A program made the position numbers and the translations under genes. DNA of 64,000 nt. Source: Bacteroidota bacterium (GTDB lineage Bacteria > Bacteroidota > Bacteroidia > Bacteroidales > BM520). The stretch's first letter is position 1, and each line of letters begins with the position of its first letter. Shown piece by piece: positions 48,570 through 57,931 of this stretch. The stretch is from NCBI GenBank assembly GCA_002748065.1, contig PDRJ01000029.1, forward strand, positions 1 to 64,000. Direction: 5' to 3'. The notes beneath the pieces were generated by a model. That model did not search any database. It saw only the letters and a list, made by a program, of their open reading frames with translations, and was not told the origin of the DNA.

Positions 48570-49856
48570 TTACAGAATGATCTTCTTTGAAAAAGAACCC
48601 CCATAAGCATCTGTAAATCTAACAATTATAGGAATATTTGATGATTGATGAACCTCCAATCGGTTCCTTTCAACCGTTGAATATTTTCCCAAAAACATAC
48701 CCAAGTTGTTAAAAACCTCAACACGAATAACATCCTCTAATCCTTCAAAAACAACAGATTGGTGGTTTATCACCTTTATGGTAACATGCGAATCATTTAA
48801 CGTATTTATTCCTGTTATTACCCCTATGGAGTGTACTACAGAGTCGGAAAAACAAGTGTTGGAAGCAATGAGTTTAACATCAAAAATACCACTGTCAAAA
48901 TGATGTTCGGGATTCTCTTCTTCGGAAGTACTTTCGTCATCAAAGAACCATTTTACGGCAGTTTCATTGACAGACTGGTTAAAAAAGCTAACCTCATTCC
49001 CAGAGATGGTATAATCAAAATTGGCCAAAACTGATTGACCATAAATGAAGTAATTATCCCGATTCATGACAAAGGTGTTATTACTGTATTCATCCTCGAA
49101 GATATATTCAAAATCTTCGCTAAAAATCGAATTAGCCACCGACTGTAAGTATAGCGCTTTATCCTCTTCCAAACCATTATAGAAAGAGGCATTCACAGGC
49201 TCTTTAAAGATGCTGTAATATATCACACAAGCCGAAAGGTAGCTTCCATATGGAGAGGGGTGGCTCCCATCACTTGAAAATAAATCAATCTCATTCATCA
49301 TCCCATCTTCGCGTGCCATACGCCAAGCAATGCCAACCGGACTAATAGAGGCCTCATTTTGCTCCGTCATCATATAGTATCCTGCCAGAAGGCGGTCGTT
49401 CATCTCCTCAAAAGAACAAACAGGAGGCCACACTTGACAGTTTTGCTGGTCACCATTCTTTCGCCCCCAGGTTTCAAAAAACAGAATCTCTGCACAAGGG
49501 TTATATGCTTTGATAGTGTCGGATAATATCTTAGCATAAGGGAAAACCTCAACTTCCATTTGACCGATAGGCCAAGACGGTTCCTGACTTTGGGCTTGTA
49601 AAACAACAAAATCCCAAGAACCTTCTTTTATCTTGTTCATGGAGGTAACACTATTTGCATGATCTATTAAGCGATACCCTCCCGGTGTATTTTGATCTGT
49701 TATCAAAGAATATTCATTCGCATTGGCTAAACCGGATAAGATCATTGGTAAATCATTCACATAAGTATAACTATTACCCAAAAAGAGAACCTTAACCTCC
49801 TGAGCATAACCACCTAAGAAAAAGAGGATTATAACACAAATTATTCCTATTCTCAT
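48570..49856 (-). CDS. Secreted SGNH/GDSL-like hydrolase with PKD-like region and T9SS sorting domain
   Basis: VKVLFLGNSYTYVNDLPMILSGLA; WDFVVLQAQSQEPS; SSDGSHPSPYGSYLSACVIYYSIF; PKD-like FDDESTSEEENPEHHFDSGIFDVKLIAS. Confidence 0.82.
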   Translation of the reverse strand: MRIGIICVIILFFLGGYAQEVKVLFLGNSYTYVNDLPMILSGLANANEYSLITDQNTPGGYRLIDHANSVTSMNKIKEGSWDFVVLQAQSQEPSWPIGQMEVEVFPYAKILSDTIKAYNPCAEILFFETWGRKNGDQQNCQVWPPVCSFEEMNDRLLAGYYMMTEQNEASISPVGIAWRMAREDGMMNEIDLFSSDGSHPSPYGSYLSACVIYYSIFKEPVNASFYNGLEEDKALYLQSVANSIFSEDFEYIFEDEYSNNTFVMNRDNYFIYGQSVLANFDYTISGNEVSFFNQSVNETAVKWFFDDESTSEEENPEHHFDSGIFDVKLIASNTCFSDSVVHSIGVITGINTLNDSHVTIKVINHQSVVFEGLEDVIRVEVFNNLGMFLGKYSTVERNRLEVHQSSNIPIIVRFTDAYGGSFSKKIIL

Positions 49857-50022
49857 GATTAACTGTTTAAAAGAGTATAAGACATCCACCCCGTGACTTG
49901 CGAAGTTAATATTTCTTAAAAAAGGGACAATGAACACAGGAAATAAAATTCAACGCCTAAGAATCGACAAAAGAAATAAGGAAAGATCTTTACCTTAAGG
50001 TTTATCCAAGGAAGAAATCCAC

Positions 50023-50030
50023 TACCTTTG
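50023..50030 (+). promoter_or_regulatory. -7 promoter box TACCTTTG upstream of the CotH gene
   Basis: Matches TAnnTTTG. Confidence 0.45.
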
Positions 50031-50050
50031 ATTCTCTATCTAGCGACTTT

Positions 50051-52450
50051 ATGGACAGACACTATCTAACCCTCTGGAAGTGCACAAAAGAGATGGAACC
50101 ATTCGATGAGACTACAGGAGAGACTTTCGCTGGGATTGCTTCAATTTTGGAGAAAATAAACAACGGCATCGTCCTCATCGCAACGCTCCTCTTTTTTGCG
50201 ACCACAATCCATGGACAAACAGTAGTCATCAACGAGTTCATGGCAAAAAACAGTACAACCATTCAGGATGAGGATGGGGACTTTAGCGATTGGATTGAGC
50301 TGTTTAACCCCGGCGATTCAACCGTCAACCTGCTCAACTACAGGTTGTCTGATGACAGCAACAACCTTGATAAGTGGTTCTTTCCGGAAGTACACCTCCT
50401 ACCGAATAGCTATCTGTTACTCTTTGCCTCTAAGAAGGACCGGACAGACACCACAATGTTACATACCAACTTTAAAATCTCCTCGGGTGGAGAGGCGTTA
50501 TTCCTCAGTGATCAATCAGGAAGGTTAATCGACCAGACCGAGATCCAATCTTTATCAGATGATGCATCCTATTGCCGAATCCCCGATGGCAGCACACGCT
50601 GGATTATCACGACCGTTCCCACGCCCAAGGCCACAAATAACGAAGCCAATCAGTTACACTTCTCCAATCAAGAGGGTTTCTACACAGCCCCCTTCTTCCT
50701 ATCCATCACTTCTGCATCGGGAGACACCATCTACTACACCTTAAATGGGAATCTCCCCAGCCCAAATACCTCGTATGTTACAGCACCGCTGCACATCGTA
50801 AATCGAAATAGCGAGCCCAACCTTTTCTCAGAAATCCCCACAACACCGGAACAGGATCTCATTAGCCTTAAAGCCTGGGAATCTCCGCAGAAAAGCATTG
50901 ATAAAGCAACCATTTTACGATGTGCATCCTACAGAAACGGAATACGGACAAGCAAGGTATATACAAAAAGCTACTTCGTGGATAGTACAATTATGGGAAA
51001 ATACACCATGCCGGTGATCTCATTAATTACAGAGGCAGATAATCTCTTTCATAACGACAGCGGACTCTACGTACCGGGTGTACATTTCAATAGGGAAAAC
51101 CCCGAAAGGACCGGAAATTACTTTATGCATGGCAGAAACTGGGAAAGAGAGATCCATATCGAATACTTTGAACCCAACGGGAATCTCGGTTTTGCGCAAG
51201 ATGCAGGCGTAAGGATACATGGAGGAAAAACACGGCAGGCCGCCCAAAAATCGCTACGCCTTTATGCAAGGAATGCGTATGGCAAAAAATATTTTAACTA
51301 CCCCCTACTTCCTCATCGACAAAATGATAACTACAAACGATTTTTACTAAGAACCACCATGGGCGGTTGGGAGGGCCAAACCATTATTACAGATGTATTG
51401 GGACAGAAGATCGCCTCTCCACTAAACATTGATTATCAGGAATTTCAACCTGTAATTGTGTTTATCAATGGCGAATACTGGGGTATCCACACCATGAGAG
51501 ATCGAATTGATGAAAGATACATTGCCTATGTCCATAACATCGATAAAGAGGCCGTTGAATTCAAGGAACATGACAATGAAGCCTATGAGGATCTGATGAA
51601 TTTCATTGCCAATAACAGCTTGGCGTTTGAGGACAATTACCACTATGTGACGACGCAGATAGACCTTCATAATTACATTGATTACACCATTGCTGAGCTA
51701 TTCTTTAACAATTATGACTGGCCTACCAATAACATAAAGTTATGGAGAAAGGTTCCGGAAGGTAAATGGCGGTGGATTTTATACGATCTTGATGCAGGTT
51801 TTAGAGATGAAACCTACAATATGCTCCTTCATGCCACGACAAATGACGCCTCTATCAATTGGCCCAACTCACCCGAATCCACCTTTCTATTCCGAAATCT
51901 ACTGACCAATGACTCCTTTAAAGCGGCATTTATGAACCGATATGCCTCCATCCTGAACAGGGAGTTTGACGGGCAACGGATGCGCCATATGTTGGACTCC
52001 ATCAAGGGGCTTTACGCCCCCGAGATCACCGTTCATAGCGACCGCTGGAATTACCCAAACAGCCTCCACAAATGGGAGGAGGATATCGCCAATGAATTAG
52101 GTTTCTTTATGGAAAAAAGGCCCTGTATTGTACGAGAACAGATCATGTCGTTCTTTGAATTAACGGACTTTGATTTTGACTGTGGGGATTTCACGTCACC
52201 TTCACTGATTCTTGCACCCAACCCCAACAGGGGTCAGTTCTTTCTGTCCAATACCCATTCTGACATAACCGATGCCACCCTCACCATCACCAACCTAAAA
52301 GGACAACAAGTGTACCGAGAGCATGGCGTCACGATCATGAATAACAACCGCAAATACATTGACTTATCCCATTTTTCAGAAAATGTGTATGTGCTACGCA
52401 TTGTAACAAGGAGTTATTCCATGCAAAAGAAAATCATCATCACAAAATAG
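50051..52450 (+). CDS. CotH kinase family protein with N-terminal lamin-tail-like domain and T9SS sorting domain
   Basis: VVINEFMAKNSTTIQDEDGDFSDWIELFNPGDSTVNL; LRLYARNAYGKKYFNYPL; YWGIHTMRDRIDERYIAYV; WRWILYDLDAGF; LAPNPNRGQFFL tail. Start may be 50093. Confidence 0.92.
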   Translation: MDRHYLTLWKCTKEMEPFDETTGETFAGIASILEKINNGIVLIATLLFFATTIHGQTVVINEFMAKNSTTIQDEDGDFSDWIELFNPGDSTVNLLNYRLSDDSNNLDKWFFPEVHLLPNSYLLLFASKKDRTDTTMLHTNFKISSGGEALFLSDQSGRLIDQTEIQSLSDDASYCRIPDGSTRWIITTVPTPKATNNEANQLHFSNQEGFYTAPFFLSITSASGDTIYYTLNGNLPSPNTSYVTAPLHIVNRNSEPNLFSEIPTTPEQDLISLKAWESPQKSIDKATILRCASYRNGIRTSKVYTKSYFVDSTIMGKYTMPVISLITEADNLFHNDSGLYVPGVHFNRENPERTGNYFMHGRNWEREIHIEYFEPNGNLGFAQDAGVRIHGGKTRQAAQKSLRLYARNAYGKKYFNYPLLPHRQNDNYKRFLLRTTMGGWEGQTIITDVLGQKIASPLNIDYQEFQPVIVFINGEYWGIHTMRDRIDERYIAYVHNIDKEAVEFKEHDNEAYEDLMNFIANNSLAFEDNYHYVTTQIDLHNYIDYTIAELFFNNYDWPTNNIKLWRKVPEGKWRWILYDLDAGFRDETYNMLLHATTNDASINWPNSPESTFLFRNLLTNDSFKAAFMNRYASILNREFDGQRMRHMLDSIKGLYAPEITVHSDRWNYPNSLHKWEEDIANELGFFMEKRPCIVREQIMSFFELTDFDFDCGDFTSPSLILAPNPNRGQFFLSNTHSDITDATLTITNLKGQQVYREHGVTIMNNNRKYIDLSHFSENVYVLRIVTRSYSMQKKIIITK

Positions 52451-52584
52451 TCTTCTCCACCAGGGATTCCCCTGCCTCCCCCCCCCATGCCATAAGATGC
52501 GGGAAGGAAAGAAGGGAGTTAAACCCATTTTTTAATACTTTTACCGCCTAAAAACACCTCCTTTTTCATAAAAAAAGCTAACCC

Positions 52585-53088
52585 ATGATTCGCACACGAT
52601 TTACCGTCCTATTTATTCTTCTGCTGCTCTTACAAGGTTGCTCCTGTACAAAGCATGGAATCTCCCCCAAAAGGGAGAAGAAGAGTGAATGTTCCGAAGA
52701 GACAACAAATAATCCAACGCAAGAAGAGCCTTATGGACCCAACCACGACCACCGCAGACTCCACGACATCTGGATTACCACACACATTGAGGGAGACTCC
52801 CTTCCCTCCACCTCCCCCATTCCCATGCTGGAGATTAACTTAACGGAGATGAGGGTAATAGGACATGATGGTTGTAACAGATTTCATGGAAAAATTCAGG
52901 AAGTCTCCGAAAATAACATCACCCTGAGCCCCATTGCCTCAACACTCAAGAGGTGCAGTGCCATGGAGGTACCCAACAGGTTTCATGAAGCCATTAATAG
53001 GGTGGAAGGGTACAAGTTAGAAGGACTCAGACTAATCCTAACCGATAAAGAGGGCAATGAGGTTCTCACCTTTTTAAAAGGGGATTGA
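52585..53088 (+). CDS. META-domain lipoprotein
   Basis: Lipobox LLLQGCSC; MRVIGHDGCNRFHGKIQEVSENNITLSPIASTLKRCSAMEVPNRFHEAI. Confidence 0.88.
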   Translation: MIRTRFTVLFILLLLLQGCSCTKHGISPKREKKSECSEETTNNPTQEEPYGPNHDHRRLHDIWITTHIEGDSLPSTSPIPMLEINLTEMRVIGHDGCNRFHGKIQEVSENNITLSPIASTLKRCSAMEVPNRFHEAINRVEGYKLEGLRLILTDKEGNEVLTFLKGD

Positions 53089-53231
53089 TAAGGATCTCAT
53101 TACACAAGAGGATCTGAAAAAGACATCAAGGGTCCAAGGTCTCGGCACTCGCCAATTAGAATTATTTCCGTTAAAAAGATACCCTTGGATCGATTATTGA
53201 TACGTTATGGTATCTAAAAAACATACGAAAC

Positions 53232-54464
53232 ATGAAAAAGCTACTCTATCTATTGGCCATCATATCACTCTTTAGCGCCTGCAATAGCAACAAGAAAAGA
53301 ACCACAATCGATGAACACTCAGCGGAGAATGCGCTGGATTACGAAGGGGTTTACAAGGGAACGTACCCCTGTGCCGACTGCAGCGGGATTGAGGCCTCTC
53401 TCACCCTAAATACCGACAAAACCTTTGTGTATGAAATCCTTTACATGGGGGAGAAAGACGGACGATTTGTCTACAAAGGACATTATACCGTAAACAAAAA
53501 CATCGCAACAATTCAGGTGGATGGCAGGCCAGTGCATTTCTTCGTGGGGGAGAGTGCCTTAATCCTTTTGGGAGAGGACCTAAAACCCAATACCGGAGAA
53601 CTGGCTCACTACTACCAATTGAAAAAGCAACGCACCTTCCATTACGAAGGCGAATACGAAACGTTCAATGAGGAAAAAGGGGGCTACACCCAGACGCTCT
53701 CCATACACCCTAAAGGAGCAGATTATGAGGTTATCTTCTCGGCATCAAAGGTAAAAGAGAGGGAAAACTGCCGGTTCTCGGGTATAGCCAACCTAAAAAA
53801 AGACACCCTTTGGGTCAATATCTCCAACGAAGCAGATAAAGAAGTGCGCATGTATATTGCACCATCCCACGATAACCTGGGCGTAGAGGTGTTCACCTCC
53901 AACTTTGACGAACGGTTCTACATGATGCGCTATTGCGGTGGTGGTAGCTCCCTCGCCGGGAAATACCTTAAGAACAGGATTACCGCAAACAGCATCGGCG
54001 TTTTTAATGCGCAACAAACCATCGCGGAGGTATTACACACCCTCCCCGACACCCAAACGCAAAAAAAAGAAGGCAAGGGCGAATTCGCGGAAGATCAGTA
54101 TGACGATTACGAAATATATACCCGTAACAACCAACTACTCTTCACCTTAACACCCAAAGATACGGGAGATATCTACCAAAAGATAAACCGAGTATGGATA
54201 AACAGTCCCTCTTTCCGAACAGAGAAAGGGATTAACACCAGCTCCACTTACGGTGACCTAAAAAAAGCCTATACCATCAGCAACATAGTACCTACCCGAG
54301 AGCATATCGTATTTGAGGTAGAGGAACTCAACGCCAGTTTTAGCATAGCTAAAAGCAAACTCAAAAAAGGGTGGTGGGACGATCAGGCGAAAAAGGTAAA
54401 CGAACATAAAATCCCCACAAACGCACCAATTGATCATTTTATCTTGTGGTGGAAGGAAGAGTAA
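53232..54464 (+). CDS. NlpE N-terminal-domain lipoprotein
   Basis: Lipobox ISLFSACNS; YEGVYKGTYPCADCSGIEASLTLNTDKTFVYEILYMGEKDGRFVYKGHYTV. Confidence 0.9.
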   Translation: MKKLLYLLAIISLFSACNSNKKRTTIDEHSAENALDYEGVYKGTYPCADCSGIEASLTLNTDKTFVYEILYMGEKDGRFVYKGHYTVNKNIATIQVDGRPVHFFVGESALILLGEDLKPNTGELAHYYQLKKQRTFHYEGEYETFNEEKGGYTQTLSIHPKGADYEVIFSASKVKERENCRFSGIANLKKDTLWVNISNEADKEVRMYIAPSHDNLGVEVFTSNFDERFYMMRYCGGGSSLAGKYLKNRITANSIGVFNAQQTIAEVLHTLPDTQTQKKEGKGEFAEDQYDDYEIYTRNNQLLFTLTPKDTGDIYQKINRVWINSPSFRTEKGINTSSTYGDLKKAYTISNIVPTREHIVFEVEELNASFSIAKSKLKKGWWDDQAKKVNEHKIPTNAPIDHFILWWKEE

Positions 54465-54485
54465 CTGGCATTCCCTTGCAGGAGT

Positions 54486-54666
54486 TAGCGTCCGTCTATA
54501 AGTCCGACTTCTTCGTGATGTTTCTCTTCCAAATGGCTATTTCGGCGTTGCTCAACACATTGCATTTACCTCGGTAAACGCCCCCATTTCAGCCTTTGCA
54601 AGCCTCGAATGGGAACGCTCTATACAGCCGCCGCTGCTCAAAACGCTGACTTTATGAACAGGCACT
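54486..54666 (+). repeat. Dispersed MITE-like repeat, copy I (long form)
   Basis: TAGCGTCCGTCTATAAGTCCGACTTCTTCG...GGCTATTTCGGCGTTGCTCAACACATTGCATTTACC...GACTTTATGAACAGGCAC; same ~30-nt insert as copy A. Confidence 0.9.
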
Positions 54667-54683
54667 AACGCCTAATGGTAATG

Positions 54684-56078
54684 TTAATCCTTCATACACC
54701 GTACGGAAAAGCCGAGTGACTTGTAGTAGAGGTAGCGCCCCACGTTGGCATAGTCATGGCCTATATTCCGAAACAAAGCGAGGCTAAAGCCATCATCCGT
54801 AGCCGACCACCAGTGGCCATATGTACCAACATTGTAGAACGTGCCATCGCTGCTAAAACGATAGCCCCCCGGAAGAGCGGTAAAACCACTACTATTATCT
54901 CCATTCCCACCATTATTCCAACCCGTAGTTGACTTCAAATGAGTTCCAACATCATAACCTCGCCACTCTGTCTCGAGCCACACAATATCCCCCACAGGAT
55001 ATTGGGTATCCACATACCCTTCCAACACCCGCCACTCGAAATCGGTAGGCAGATGCCAACCCTCGGGACAGATTCCCTGCCCCTCGACATTATCCCGCGC
55101 CCAGTTATCTCCAATGGCCGCAGCATAGGTATACAGCGCTCCATACACACTTGAAGAATCATTCTCATAGTAACAATAGGCATCATCCGTATTAATATCC
55201 CCCAAGGCTCCCCAGGCATCATTATCCACAATATAGGGAATGGAATCCCCGTTGGGGTAATGTGTTACCCTTAAATTCTCCTGCATCCAACACTGTTCGC
55301 CAATCAAAACCGTATTATAACTGTTGCCATCAATATCGGTTACGGTATAGGGACAGTCAATAACCTTGACATAGCCCACCTTAGTTTCCATATCCGTACC
55401 ATACACATTGCCCACGGTGAGGGTAACGGTATACTCTCCGACAACGGCGTATTCGTGAACCGGATACTGATCCGTGGAGGTGCTACCATCACCAAAGTCC
55501 CAGAGCCACGTAGTGGGATTATGAGTACTCTGATCCGTAAAGGTTACAGAAAGCGGGGGACGACCCGTAGGAGGCGTTGCCTCAAAAGAAGCCTCCGGTA
55601 TCGCATGAATCACAAGAATTAGCTGACCCTCATCTGTCATTGCGACATGCCCCTCTGTACCATTGGGACTTTGCAATTTCACCCCTCCGGAAATCATGGC
55701 ATAGGGAACCGACAGCAACTGTGTAGTTCCCATATCCCTATAACCATCACCCTCCTGTAAATCAAGCTCCTGCTTCAAATAAAGGTTGTAATCCTGCCAC
55801 GGAATAGAGAGAAAATCACCAAACACCTCCGTCCCCTGCCCCAGCACCACATTGACCAACCCAAACTGATTGGTGGTCTGCTGCTGAGTCTCCTGGTAAA
55901 CCGGAGTTCCTGCGATACTATCTCTCAAAAGCGTAAAACGCAGCCCCACCTGCTTTTCAGGGATAAGAACCCCGGCGTAGTTACGAACAACCATCTGCAA
56001 GTTGATCCCCTGCGGTAACTGTGCAAAGGATAATGCGCCACAAAAAAGAGAGAAAAAAAGAAGTTGTAGTTTTTTCAT
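54684..56078 (-). CDS. Secreted PKD-domain protein with C-terminal FISUMP domain
   Basis: PTTWLWDFGDGSTSTDQYPVHEYAVVGEYTVTLTV; VTDIDGNSYNTVLIGEQCWMQENLRVTHYPNGDSIPY; GICPEGWHLPTDFEWRVLE; LPGGYRFSSDGTFYNVGTYGHWWSAT; GFSVRCMKD. Confidence 0.92.
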   Translation of the reverse strand: MKKLQLLFFSLFCGALSFAQLPQGINLQMVVRNYAGVLIPEKQVGLRFTLLRDSIAGTPVYQETQQQTTNQFGLVNVVLGQGTEVFGDFLSIPWQDYNLYLKQELDLQEGDGYRDMGTTQLLSVPYAMISGGVKLQSPNGTEGHVAMTDEGQLILVIHAIPEASFEATPPTGRPPLSVTFTDQSTHNPTTWLWDFGDGSTSTDQYPVHEYAVVGEYTVTLTVGNVYGTDMETKVGYVKVIDCPYTVTDIDGNSYNTVLIGEQCWMQENLRVTHYPNGDSIPYIVDNDAWGALGDINTDDAYCYYENDSSSVYGALYTYAAAIGDNWARDNVEGQGICPEGWHLPTDFEWRVLEGYVDTQYPVGDIVWLETEWRGYDVGTHLKSTTGWNNGGNGDNSSGFTALPGGYRFSSDGTFYNVGTYGHWWSATDDGFSLALFRNIGHDYANVGRYLYYKSLGFSVRCMKD

Positions 56079-56252
56079 AAGGCCTCCTATTTAATTACTC
56101 AAAAAAGATAACATGCAATCAAACTGTCTCACAGGAAAACCTCTTAGAACACTCCTGCAAGCACCTCAATGTGACAAATTTAATCAAAATAATAAACTAT
56201 TGCAACTATCAACTGCTGATCGCCTGCAACCAAGGAGTAAAAAAGGAGGGAG

Positions 56253-56327
56253 TGGGACGTGCTGGAATCGAACCAGCGACCTCATGCCTGTCAAGCATGC
56301 GCTCTAAACCAACTGAGCTAACGCCCC
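56253..56327 (-). tRNA. tRNA-Val (anticodon GAC)
   Basis: Minus strand GGGGCGTTAGCTCAGTTGGTTTAGAGCGCATGCTTGACAGGCATGAGGTCGCTGGTTCGATTCCAGCACGTCCCA; 7-bp acceptor stem, CATGC/GCATG anticodon stem, loop TTGACAG, GGTTCGATTCC T-arm; CCA not encoded. Confidence 0.93.
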
Positions 56328-56395
56328 ATAAACGACGCAAAAGTAACACTTTTTTCCCATAAAAGAAACCCGATCTTCTTTCTCTCCAATCCGCC

Positions 56396-57772
56396 CTATT
56401 GAACCCAAAGGCCTTCCTGCTGCAAAGCCAACGACAACTGTTTAACATTCAAAGGTTTGGACAAGATCTTCCCCTCCTTATCCAACAGCAACATGGTAGG
56501 GGTTGCATAGATATAAAAGTCGTTGGCCATGGTGCCATTCCACCCCTTTAGGTCACAACTCTCTTTCCACCACTGGGGATGCCCCTTCATGGCATTCTCC
56601 CACTCCGATTTCACCTCATCCACCGAAACGAGAATCACCTCTATACGTTCCCTATCCACCCGGTTCAAGGATTCAATAATCGAGGGCATCTCTTCCAAAC
56701 AATGGGGACACCAACTGGCCCAAAACATCACCAGGCGATACGATGCCGTACAGGCATTGGTAAGGGTCTCTCCTGTTGTGGTGGAGATGGAAAAGGGTGG
56801 GATCGTTTTCCCCACGGCCATCTTATCAAATCCCTCAATACGTTGCTCCAACACCGCTTTTCGTGCTTCATCCACACAGCTACTCTTCAACACATAAGCA
56901 TTGACAATATGGGTTAATACTTCCTGAAAGTCCAATTGCTGAAACCCCTTCACCAGGGTGTTAATCACCATCTCTTCAACCTCATCATTCTTTCCTCCTG
57001 CAAACTCCATAATATGATCCACCCCCTTGATGTATTCCTTCTCCAGTGCCTCACGAGAGAGGGTTCTATTGGCATAGAGCTTAAGATAGGCGGGGATCTT
57101 AGCGGGAATGATATCCGAATAGAGAATCCTTTCATCGTGAAAATCAATATTGTCAAAGAAATGATCCCTCATCCATGCCCGTTGCTCCTTGGGATTCAAA
57201 TTCTCCGATAAGAGAGGAAGCAGTTCACTTTTACTTAAAAAACCGGCCCATGAGGCAGTACTTCCCTGCAGAAGTTCCTTCACAAAATGCTCCTTGCTCT
57301 CAAGGATCGTCAAATATTCATCTTGCAACACAGCATAAAAGGGGTCATCATCAGGATAATAGGCCAACGCATTCCCCAATACGCTAAGTCTCCGCTCAAA
57401 ACTCTCCATGCTCTTCCGGTAGTGATACCAAGCCCTGTTCTCTTCGGATTTCTCAATCCTCATTCCCACCACAAGATCATAGTAGTCAGTGGTAAAGAGT
57501 ACCGGATTGCCGTCATGGATCAGGTCCACGTAATGCTTTTTACCCGCACTAAAACGGATTATCCCATGACTCACGGCAACACCGGGATCATAGGAGAAGC
57601 TCCCCTTTTGAACCTCAATAGTGTCTAACACCTCCACATTATCGCCATAGAGGCTCAACACCACCAATTGATCTCCGGTAAAGTTCGTAATCTCCCCAGT
57701 AAAAAGCCCCTGATCCTGAGCAGAAGCATACCCCAAAAGGAGCATAAAAAAGATCATCAAACGACTTCTCAT
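56396..57772 (-). CDS. TlpA-like thioredoxin-fold secreted protein (DUF4369-type N-terminus)
   Basis: Signal peptide MRSRLMIFFMLLLGYASAQ; FWASWCPHCLEEMPSIIESLN; IYATPTMLLLDKEGKILSKPL. Confidence 0.88.
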   Translation of the reverse strand: MRSRLMIFFMLLLGYASAQDQGLFTGEITNFTGDQLVVLSLYGDNVEVLDTIEVQKGSFSYDPGVAVSHGIIRFSAGKKHYVDLIHDGNPVLFTTDYYDLVVGMRIEKSEENRAWYHYRKSMESFERRLSVLGNALAYYPDDDPFYAVLQDEYLTILESKEHFVKELLQGSTASWAGFLSKSELLPLLSENLNPKEQRAWMRDHFFDNIDFHDERILYSDIIPAKIPAYLKLYANRTLSREALEKEYIKGVDHIMEFAGGKNDEVEEMVINTLVKGFQQLDFQEVLTHIVNAYVLKSSCVDEARKAVLEQRIEGFDKMAVGKTIPPFSISTTTGETLTNACTASYRLVMFWASWCPHCLEEMPSIIESLNRVDRERIEVILVSVDEVKSEWENAMKGHPQWWKESCDLKGWNGTMANDFYIYATPTMLLLDKEGKILSKPLNVKQLSLALQQEGLWVQ

Positions 57773-57931
57773 ATTTCATATTTTCTGCGAAGATAATCAA
57801 AACCATGCATTAGCCCACAAGGGAAAGGAGGCAGAACAGGGGAGCAGACCCCAAAGGCCCCTACAAAAACTCCGTCGATAGGGTATATTTTCCCCACTTT
57901 CCGATAAAAGGATAGGAACAAAAACCCATCC

